Shown piece after piece: positions 6,911 through 13,423 of a stretch of DNA of 15,946 nucleotides. Origin of the DNA: Gammaproteobacteria bacterium (GTDB lineage: Bacteria > Pseudomonadota > Gammaproteobacteria > DSM-16500); contig JABDEN010000039.1 in NCBI GenBank assembly GCA_013287025.1, positions 1-15,946 of the forward strand, in the 5' to 3' direction. The position numbers and the translations under genes are program-made. Positions within the stretch are counted from its first letter, which is position 1; every line of letters begins with the position of its first letter. Under the pieces are notes generated by a model. The model ran no database searches. It saw only the letters and a program-made list of their open reading frames with translations, and had not been told where the DNA came from.

Positions 6911-8392
6911 ATGTACCAAGTTCCGCATTTCATCAACGGTGAAAAAGTTTTTTCTAAGAATAAATCCGCAGATATTTATCATCCCCCTACTGGCGAAATC
7001 ATTGGTAAAGTCGATCTGGCCGATACAAATATCGTGAATCAAGCAGTCTCGGCGGCAAAATCTGCTTTTCCTGCTTGGTCTCTGCTAACACCTCTCAAAC
7101 GTGCACGTCTATTATTTCAATTTAAAATTTTACTTGAAAAGTATATCGATGAGCTTGCATCAATCGTGACGCGCGAGCACGGAAAAACCTTAAACGACGC
7201 GCGTGCCTCTGTGCAACGTGGTATTGATGTGGTGGAATTTGCCTTAGGGATTCCACATCATTTAAAAGGCATTTATTCAGAAAATGTGGCAACGGACGTG
7301 GATAGTTATTCCATACGCCAACCGTTGGGCGTATGTGTTGGAATTACGCCTTTTAATTTTCCAGCCATGGTTCCTTTATGGATGTTTCCCATGGCGATTG
7401 CTTGCGGGAATACTTTTATTCTAAAACCTTCCGAAAAAGATCCGTCTTGCGCGGTTCGTATTGCCGAACTCGCAACTGAAGCAGGTATTCCGCATGGCGT
7501 TATTAATGTCGTGCAAGGGCAAAAAGAAGCGGTTGACGGTTTAATTACGCATCCAGATGTCAAAGCAATTAGTTTTGTTGGGTCGACACCCGTCGCCGAA
7601 TATGTATATCAAACAGGTATTTCCCACGGTAAACGAGTCCAAGCTTTTGGTGGCGCAAAAAATCATGCAGTGGTCATGCCCGATGCGGATCTCGATCAAA
7701 CCGCCGACGCAATTCTCGGTGCAGCCTACGGTTCCGCAGGCGAACGTTGCATGGCAATTTCGGTTGTCATTGCGGTAGGGTCGGAAGTGGCGGATAGGCT
7801 CGTCAAAAAATTAACACCACGTATTGCCCAATTAAAAATTGGCGCAGGCGAAGATGAAAAAAGTGAAATGGGCCCATTAATCACCCGAGAACATTGGGAG
7901 CGAGTTACTTCTTATATCGATATCGGTCAGAAAGAAGGCGCGGAATTAGTGATTGATGGGCGAACTTTTAAACAACAGAAGGGATTTTACATGGGAGGGA
8001 GTTTATTCGACCATGTGAAGCCCAATATGCGAATTTATCGCGAAGAAATTTTTGGCCCGGTGCTATCGATCGTTCGTGTCCCCGATTTCCAAACGGCATT
8101 AGATTTAGTCAATGCGCATGAATATGGAAATGGGACCGCTATTTTTACACGCGATGGGAATACGGCGAGAACTTTCGCGACAAAAGTGCAAGTCGGTATG
8201 GTTGGTATTAACATTCCGATCCCGGTACCCGTTGCTTATCATAGTTTTGGTGGCTGGAAGCGCTCAATGTTTGGTGATATTCACATGCATGGTCCAGAAG
8301 CTGTTTTATTTTACACAAAATTAAAAACGATTACACAACGCTGGCTCGGAAATCCTAAAGGAACTGAGTTTTCTCTTCCCACCCATCATTAA
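6911..8392 (+). CDS. mmsA: Methylmalonate-semialdehyde dehydrogenase (acylating, CoA-dependent)
   Basis: This cytosolic enzyme converts methylmalonate semialdehyde (valine route) to propionyl-CoA with NAD+ and CoA; it can also act on malonate semialdehyde. The 493-aa length is normal for the family. Visible signatures are GITPFNFPAMVPLWMFP (about residues 144-160), ILKPSEKDP (170-178), the Rossmann segment SFVGSTPVAEYVY (221-233), AFGGAKNHAVVMPDAD (245-260) and the catalytic cysteine in GERCMA (Cys280). The GGAKNH motif has Asn where most aldehyde dehydrogenases have the general-base Glu. This is diagnostic of the CoA-acylating MMSDH branch and separates it from ordinary ALDHs. REEIFGPVLS near 377-386 is also intact. 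It is followed after 12 nt by mmsB, so the two are co-transcribed. The promoter is not obvious: a TATACT at 6780-6785 lacks a good -35, and a family B repeat occupies the leader. Confidence 0.96.
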   Translation: MYQVPHFINGEKVFSKNKSADIYHPPTGEIIGKVDLADTNIVNQAVSAAKSAFPAWSLLTPLKRARLLFQFKILLEKYIDELASIVTREHGKTLNDARASVQRGIDVVEFALGIPHHLKGIYSENVATDVDSYSIRQPLGVCVGITPFNFPAMVPLWMFPMAIACGNTFILKPSEKDPSCAVRIAELATEAGIPHGVINVVQGQKEAVDGLITHPDVKAISFVGSTPVAEYVYQTGISHGKRVQAFGGAKNHAVVMPDADLDQTADAILGAAYGSAGERCMAISVVIAVGSEVADRLVKKLTPRIAQLKIGAGEDEKSEMGPLITREHWERVTSYIDIGQKEGAELVIDGRTFKQQKGFYMGGSLFDHVKPNMRIYREEIFGPVLSIVRVPDFQTALDLVNAHEYGNGTAIFTRDGNTARTFATKVQVGMVGINIPIPVPVAYHSFGGWKRSMFGDIHMHGPEAVLFYTKLKTITQRWLGNPKGTEFSLPTHH

Positions 8393-8404
8393 AAAGGAAT
8401 TGAT

Positions 8405-9277
8405 ATGGAAAAAATTGCATTTATTGGACTCGGGCACATGGGAAAACCGATGGCACAGCATTTATTGGACGCAGGATATCCAGTAAAAGTGTACGATATA
8501 GCGAAAAATGCCATGCAAACTTTTGGAAGTGCTGCAGTGAATAGCGTCGCGGATGCTATTATTGATGCGGATGTGGTTTTCACCATGCTACAAACTGGAG
8601 ATCAAGTGCGAAAAGTTGCTGCTGGCCTTTTTTCAAATGCCAAAAAAAATATTTTATTCATTGATTGTTCATCGATAGATATTACAACCACTCGAAAAAT
8701 ACATGAAGAAGCAAAAAAAAGTCATATTCGCATGTTGGATGCCCCAGTATCTGGGGGAGTTGCCGGTGCTGAAGCTGCAACATTGACGATGATGGTGGGT
8801 GGTGAAAAAAAAGATTATGAAGATGCGCTTCCTATTCTGCAAAAATTAGGAAAAAAAATTATCCATGTTGGAAAATCAAGTTTAGGTCAAGCTGCAAAAA
8901 TTTGTAACAATTTAATTTTGGGTATTTCCATGATTGCAGTGAGTGAAGGATTTACGCTGGCAGAAGAATTAGGGGTAGATCCCAAAAAATTTTTTGAAGT
9001 CAGTTCTCATGCTTCCGGTCAATGTTGGTCAATGACAAGTTATTGTCCCGTACCAAATATTATCGATAACGCACCTTCTAATAATCATTATCAACCTGGA
9101 TTTATGGCAAAAATGATGTTAAAAGATTTGCTTCTCGGTATGCAAGCCGCTGAATCGGTCAGCGCGCTAACACCGCTAGGTGCAGTTGCGGCGGAACTTT
9201 ATATGTTATTTGTTAATCAAGGGAATGGCGAAGTTGATTTCTCTGGCATTATTCAAATGATTTCGGGCAAGAAATAG
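8405..9277 (+). CDS. mmsB: 3-hydroxyisobutyrate dehydrogenase
   Basis: This enzyme oxidises 3-hydroxyisobutyrate to methylmalonate semialdehyde with NAD+, supplying the substrate of the preceding gene's product. At 290 aa it has the usual length for the beta-hydroxyacid dehydrogenase family. The N-terminal Rossmann motif is IAFIGLGHMGKPMAQHL (residues 4-20). The substrate-binding signature is DAPVSGGVAGAEAATLTMMV (112-131). The catalytic lysine is Lys165 in GQAAKICNN, and the C-terminal ASGQCWSM and QPGFMAKMMLKDLLLGM segments match hydroxyisobutyrate dehydrogenases better than tartronate semialdehyde reductases. The ATG is preceded by AAAAAGGAAT, which overlaps the mmsA stop codon region, consistent with translational coupling. 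The other valine-pathway enzymes (acyl-CoA dehydrogenase, enoyl-CoA hydratase, hydroxyisobutyryl-CoA hydrolase) are not in the window. A small hairpin at the stop codon probably ends the unit. Confidence 0.95.
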   Translation: MEKIAFIGLGHMGKPMAQHLLDAGYPVKVYDIAKNAMQTFGSAAVNSVADAIIDADVVFTMLQTGDQVRKVAAGLFSNAKKNILFIDCSSIDITTTRKIHEEAKKSHIRMLDAPVSGGVAGAEAATLTMMVGGEKKDYEDALPILQKLGKKIIHVGKSSLGQAAKICNNLILGISMIAVSEGFTLAEELGVDPKKFFEVSSHASGQCWSMTSYCPVPNIIDNAPSNNHYQPGFMAKMMLKDLLLGMQAAESVSALTPLGAVAAELYMLFVNQGNGEVDFSGIIQMISGKK

Positions 9278-9298
9278 ACACAAATCATTATTGTGTCT
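9276..9298 (+). terminator. Possible terminator of mmsAB
   Basis: AGACACAA (9276-9283) and TTGTGTCT (9291-9298) form a perfect 8-bp stem with a 7-nt loop, overlapping the mmsB stop codon. The downstream bases (TAAAACTTTAT) are AT-rich without a clean U-run, so the activity is uncertain. The hairpin covers the TTG at 9291, which makes that codon an unlikely start for the next gene. Confidence 0.4.
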
Positions 9299-9365
9299 TA
9301 AAACTTTATACGATATTATCTGCGGTAAATTCATAATCCTATTAAAAAATAATAAGGGTCCCTTC

Positions 9366-12300
9366 ATGGCTATTGCTCGGCGTCAATTCCATTTGCCAAA
9401 CATTCAAGATCTTTTTTCACGTGCAGTACGAAATTGCGGTAATTTAATTTCACGTGGATGGGATGTCTCCTCAGATTATTTCATTGATCTACATAAAGCG
9501 ACGGAAAACTTTATTAATTGGAGTCGTCCGGAGGAAGAAGGATATTATCAAGTAAAAGCATACAAATGGTTTTGGCCAAAAATATGTTTTGGTATTGGAC
9601 GTATTTTTCATTTTTTCACGGCATCTATTGGACATATCTTTTACGATGGTATTCTTGATCTCCGGTTTGAAGCGCTGAAGAGTTATAACCTTGCTTTCGC
9701 GGCAGGGGAAAAGAGTGATACCAGTGATAAACGTAGCAAATATCGTTTATTACTCGGTTTGCCGGGGCGTATTCTGGGATTTTTCATTTTTCGTATTCCT
9801 GCTGCTTTCGACTATATACTAGGTTTAAATTCGATAGGTTATCAAAAAGCTAAAATTTCCTATTACCGTATTAAAGAGCTTTTTTATCCTATTAATACTT
9901 ATGATGATATTATTGCAGATGAACATAAAGCATTGTGGCGTCAAGGTATAGTTTTTGGCGTCTTAAATGCTTTTGCTTTTGTTTTTTTTGCGACTAAAAA
10001 AGGTCTTGAAATTGTTGCGGAAAAAATTATTTCTGGTTTTAAGATAATTACGCGAGCTCTCATAAACTTACTTCAAAAATTCGGTAATGGTTTTTTGTTG
10101 GTGACAGGTCTTCATCAAGATGGATTCAATAAAACTTTAGATTATAATCGTAGTTTGCTTAAGTTTTTCTTTAACGCAGATACCCCCCCTACGCCGTTAG
10201 CACCCAAAGCTAAATGGTGGCAACCCGGTTTTTTTGGTGGCTTAGTATTATTAGCCAGTGTTGCGGGAATGTTTATAAGTGTAGTGACAGGTTTCAATGA
10301 ATTAGGAATACAAAAAACTTATAATAATTTTAATGCGATAGATGAAACTATTCTCGGCAAAGGTGCTTTTGGTTTTCAAAAGTTAATTCCAACAGTATTA
10401 GCCATGTTCGGTTTAGGCAGAGCACCTAATAAAGACGCTATAGCACGTTGGCGTGTAGGTATTTTAGGAGGCGCGCTTTCTCTCGCGTATGGTTTTGTAA
10501 CACTCGGCAGTTTAGTGACAGGGATTTATCATAATGGTTTTATAAAAACAAATTATTATTTAAAACGTATTAATCACTTCTTTTTTCACGACGCAAAAAA
10601 TTGGCAAGATGAAGAAAAAGAATTGGGAAGATTCCGCGGCGGAGTTTTTGGTATTGTGTGCGCGAGTCTCTGGAGTGTGGGTGCTTTTGCGGTGTGGGCT
10701 TCTGGCTTACGAATGGAGGCGTTGCATAAAACCACTTATTATCACCTTAAAATACAACAATTTTTCTTTAATGATAGATCGTCTATAGAACTTTCCGAAA
10801 AAGATAAAAAATTTACGGTAGGTATTTTCGGTACGTTGTTTTTATTTGGTAGTGCTGTGGTATCTGTATTTAGCCTGGTGATAGGGTCGAATAGTTTAGC
10901 ATGGGAAAGAGTAAAATATGATTGGCAATGGATCAAACATAAATTATTTAATTCACCTGCACCTAGTGAAGATATCAAGCAAAAAGCCGGCGTTTTCCGT
11001 CCAGGATTATTTGGATTTGGATTATTAGCGGTTGGAGGTTTTGGTGCGCTTGTTGCATTTGGTTTACAAAAAACCGCTACATTCTGCTGGTGGGGTTTGA
11101 AAAAAATAGCCAGTGCTTGTTGGTCGGTGTTAAGTAAAATTGGAAATGTCACATTAGATGTTTTAGGTTTACGTTTTATTGCATTTGATAAAACAAACGA
11201 TTATTACGATCGTTTGCGTCAATTTTTCTTTAATGATGACGCGAAAGAAGTACTTGCGAAAGATGCATCAACATTCCGTCCCGGTATTTTAGGATTTTCC
11301 TATTTAGCAATGAGCGCGGTTGTGATGTTAGGCGGCGTGCTGACAGGATTAAATAGTTTATCCTGGCAACGTACGAAATATGATTGGCAATGGATCAAAC
11401 ATAAATTATTTAATTCACCTGCACCTAGTGAAGATATCAAGCAAAAAGCCGGCGTTTTCCGTCCAGGATTATTTGGATTTGGATTATTAGCGGTTGGAGG
11501 TTTTGGTGCGCTTGTTGCATTTGGTTTACAAAAAACCGCTACATTCTGCTGGTGGGGTTTGAAAAAAATAGCCAGTGCTTGTTGGTCGGTGTTAAGTATA
11601 ATTGGAAATTTTGTTTTATCAGGATTGAAATTAATCGGGAATTTTGTTTTATCTGCATTGAAGAAAATCGGCAACCTATGCTGGAATGTTTTAGCAAACA
11701 CATTCAGAGTCATTGGTATTTCTGCTTACGCTTACAACAGTGTGAAATATACTTTAAAAATCTGCGCAAATTACTTGTTTAATGCAAATTTCGATGTGGC
11801 GTATGAACTTCATCGAATGGCAAAAATCGAAGCTCAAAAAACCTTTGGATCAGTATGCAGTCGAATTGGTGTATTAGGTTGGCTCGCAAAAGGAGTAATT
11901 GGTAGCATCACGCTGCTAATGGCTGGTATTGGTTTATCTGCGACAAACTGGCATCGCATGCATATTTGGTGGCTTAATAGGACGAATGAAAAAATAAATG
12001 AAAACGCATCAACAGATAATCCCCAGAATGTTTGGGTGGATACTTCCCAGCATGAAGGTTTTTTTAAAGCTGCACATGGCGATTACATAACTCGGTATCT
12101 CAGTCGCATTAATGTTATTCGCGGAATCGCAATAGCGTTAAAAGACTATGTTTTACCCGCCGTATTTATCGTAGGGACATCAGTACCTATTTTTATGGTT
12201 CGTAATTTTATTTATAAACCTCTAAAAGCGGTATTGAAACTTTTGCTTTTACCTTTCACTTGCTGCTGTTGTCCAAAGCCTACTACCGAAATGCGTCAGT

Positions 12301-13061
12301 TGGTAAAAGATTTAAATACTTTCCATAATCGACTTGATTCTGATGGCTCGTTGCCTGGCGTGATAGATCCAAAGACACGCGAAATAGAAGGAAAGGATCA
12401 GCCAGGTAGTCAGTATGTCACTGAAGTTTCAACATGCTATGCAAAACTTAATGGGAATACTTCCTGGAGTGAATCAATTTGTCATTGGATTAGTAAAGAA
12501 ATTCGTATTGCGACGAGCTTTGCTTTGCCCAACGTTGAAGAACGAGTGATTGCAGCTTTTGTTGATGCTGTTGAAGAATACAGTACGAATGAAGGTGCGA
12601 GCCTCAAAGGATTCCTCGAGGATCGTTATGTAAACATTGTGGAAACTGCGAAAAATGATTTTAACCGTAGTGAGGATAAAGAAACTGTCGATCGTGTTGC
12701 ATGGGCAATACGTTATGCGTTAATTGAAAAAGATGGTATAAAAGAAAGCGCGCCAGATGAATGGAAATATACGGCGTATATTCCACAAATTCATGTAAAA
12801 CCAAGTGCACCATATATTGACCCAGAAGATCTTGCATACAATGTAGACGCAGAACCGTTCCGACTTCAATTTGGAGATCCAAGTGCTCCTCTTCCTTCAG
12901 AGGTAGAAGTTCAGTTAGAAGGAGAGCCGCAACCTGTACCAAGTGCACCACCTGCACCCTCATTTTTTCAGAGATTTAGTATATTTAATCAGCCTAAATC
13001 AAATGAAGGGGAATTAAACCCGATTATTCCGCATCATTTATTAGTGAAATTTAAAGTGTAA
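9366..13061 (+). CDS. Unknown 1231-aa multi-membrane protein built of about 61-residue repeats, with PSAP-containing C-terminal domain
   Basis: I do not recognise this protein. The ATG at 9366 has AAGGG 7 nt upstream; the frame stays open back to 9291 but that end lies in the mmsB hairpin. Residues about 160-810 are a chain of modules: an aromatic/basic helix (Y-x-x-I/L-K), FFFND or LFNSP, about 11-15 polar residues, FRPG(I/L)FG, then a hydrophobic, glycine-rich span. FFF/LFN marks occur near 267, 405, 466, 527, 620 and 681. Several are exactly 61 apart; one 93-residue interval carries an extra 32-residue KTATFCWWGLKKIASACW block. Less regular copies lie near 171 and 803. Further hydrophobic spans at about 840-860 and 917-965 end in CCCC (966-969). 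The last about 260 residues are soluble, with PSAP at 1146-1149, 1172-1175 and 1192-1195. There is no signal peptide. It is followed by a 107-aa gene after 19 nt. A membrane-targeted effector or an envelope protein are both possible. Confidence 0.88.
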   Translation: MAIARRQFHLPNIQDLFSRAVRNCGNLISRGWDVSSDYFIDLHKATENFINWSRPEEEGYYQVKAYKWFWPKICFGIGRIFHFFTASIGHIFYDGILDLRFEALKSYNLAFAAGEKSDTSDKRSKYRLLLGLPGRILGFFIFRIPAAFDYILGLNSIGYQKAKISYYRIKELFYPINTYDDIIADEHKALWRQGIVFGVLNAFAFVFFATKKGLEIVAEKIISGFKIITRALINLLQKFGNGFLLVTGLHQDGFNKTLDYNRSLLKFFFNADTPPTPLAPKAKWWQPGFFGGLVLLASVAGMFISVVTGFNELGIQKTYNNFNAIDETILGKGAFGFQKLIPTVLAMFGLGRAPNKDAIARWRVGILGGALSLAYGFVTLGSLVTGIYHNGFIKTNYYLKRINHFFFHDAKNWQDEEKELGRFRGGVFGIVCASLWSVGAFAVWASGLRMEALHKTTYYHLKIQQFFFNDRSSIELSEKDKKFTVGIFGTLFLFGSAVVSVFSLVIGSNSLAWERVKYDWQWIKHKLFNSPAPSEDIKQKAGVFRPGLFGFGLLAVGGFGALVAFGLQKTATFCWWGLKKIASACWSVLSKIGNVTLDVLGLRFIAFDKTNDYYDRLRQFFFNDDAKEVLAKDASTFRPGILGFSYLAMSAVVMLGGVLTGLNSLSWQRTKYDWQWIKHKLFNSPAPSEDIKQKAGVFRPGLFGFGLLAVGGFGALVAFGLQKTATFCWWGLKKIASACWSVLSIIGNFVLSGLKLIGNFVLSALKKIGNLCWNVLANTFRVIGISAYAYNSVKYTLKICANYLFNANFDVAYELHRMAKIEAQKTFGSVCSRIGVLGWLAKGVIGSITLLMAGIGLSATNWHRMHIWWLNRTNEKINENASTDNPQNVWVDTSQHEGFFKAAHGDYITRYLSRINVIRGIAIALKDYVLPAVFIVGTSVPIFMVRNFIYKPLKAVLKLLLLPFTCCCCPKPTTEMRQLVKDLNTFHNRLDSDGSLPGVIDPKTREIEGKDQPGSQYVTEVSTCYAKLNGNTSWSESICHWISKEIRIATSFALPNVEERVIAAFVDAVEEYSTNEGASLKGFLEDRYVNIVETAKNDFNRSEDKETVDRVAWAIRYALIEKDGIKESAPDEWKYTAYIPQIHVKPSAPYIDPEDLAYNVDAEPFRLQFGDPSAPLPSEVEVQLEGEPQPVPSAPPAPSFFQRFSIFNQPKSNEGELNPIIPHHLLVKFKV
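10914..11136 (+). repeat. Internal direct repeat, copy 1 (223 bp identical)
   Basis: 10914-11136 is identical at every base to 11376-11598, at an offset of 462 bp (154 codons). After one mismatch the identity continues for 10 more bases. It encodes residues about 517-590, including YDWQWIKHKLFNSPAPS, FRPGLFGFG and the CWWGLKK block. Sequence between the copies is diverged and related only at the module level. Confidence 0.97.
11376..11598 (+). repeat. Internal direct repeat, copy 2 (223 bp identical)
   Basis: Second copy of 10914-11136 in the same reading frame of the 1231-aa protein gene. Complete identity at synonymous sites shows that the copies were duplicated or homogenised recently, while neighbouring modules are old. 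Confidence 0.97.
11601..11699 (+). repeat. 33-bp tandem repeat, about 3 units, in the 1231-aa protein gene
   Basis: Units 11601-11633 and 11634-11666 both encode (I)IGNFVLSxLKx, and a degenerate third unit 11667-11699 begins IGNLCWNVL. The first two share the DNA string AATTTTGTTTTATC. The 11-residue periodicity fits an amphipathic helix lengthening by slippage or unequal exchange, directly after the second 223-bp repeat copy. Confidence 0.8.
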
Positions 13062-13080
13062 AACAAAACCTGGAGGCATT

Positions 13081-13404
13081 ATGCAAAACACCGAAAATAT
13101 TATTGTTAACTTATCAGCACCGACTATTTTTCCTGATTTGAATAAAAAAGAGGGAAAAGAAGAAAATTTCGCGAGAGATATCGTGGGCGTCGCCCGTTTG
13201 AAGTTTAAGCATTTTAAACAAATGCAAAAACTCGATGAAAATCAACAAATGCAACATGCTATTTCTGAATTAACGGGTCTTTCAGAAGAAGATATGGATG
13301 AGTTATATGCGGAAGATGCCGCTGCTATTACGGGCGTTATCTATGGATTCATGAGCAAGTATTTAGAGCTCGCTAAGAAGATGATGGATGATACTGCTAA
13401 ATAA
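13081..13404 (+). CDS. 107-aa protein resembling phage tail assembly chaperones
   Basis: This small soluble protein has a strong ribosome-binding site (TGGAGG, 13071-13076) and lies 19 nt after the 1231-aa protein gene, so the two are almost certainly co-transcribed. The N-terminus (IIVNLSAPTIF, residues 7-17) is followed by a charged helix (about 30-57) and then by ISELTGLSEEDMDELYAEDA (61-80) and AAITGVIYGF (81-90). The LTGLS-x-(E/D)D-(M/L)-D-x-L-x(3)-D-x(4,5)-(V/I)-x-x-F pattern closely recalls tail assembly chaperones of the P2 gpE / Mu gp41 kind (Pfam Phage_TAC group, about 80-110 aa). No other phage gene is present in the window, so it is either a domesticated relic or a chance resemblance in a helical protein. 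A chaperone-like partner role for the upstream membrane protein is a guess based only on position. Confidence 0.85.
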   Translation: MQNTENIIVNLSAPTIFPDLNKKEGKEENFARDIVGVARLKFKHFKQMQKLDENQQMQHAISELTGLSEEDMDELYAEDAAAITGVIYGFMSKYLELAKKMMDDTAK

Positions 13405-13423
13405 TTAGTTGGTATTCCCGTGC

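Noticed and set aside
9291..9365. N-terminal extension of the 1231-aa protein from a TTG at 9291
   Set aside because: The codon lies inside the hairpin at the mmsB stop and has no ribosome-binding site; the ATG at 9366 has AAGGG at good spacing.
10742..11713. Two antisense ORFs of about 136 codons (10742-11152 and 11300-11713) sharing sequence with each other
   Set aside because: They are reverse-strand shadows of the internal 223-bp repeat; the shared sequence comes from the sense-strand duplication, and neither has a ribosome-binding site or a plausible protein composition.
13081..13404. A prophage remnant around the tail-chaperone-like gene
   Set aside because: No integrase, structural, lysis or attachment-site signals are visible on either side; the neighbours are a membrane repeat protein and an outer-membrane receptor.
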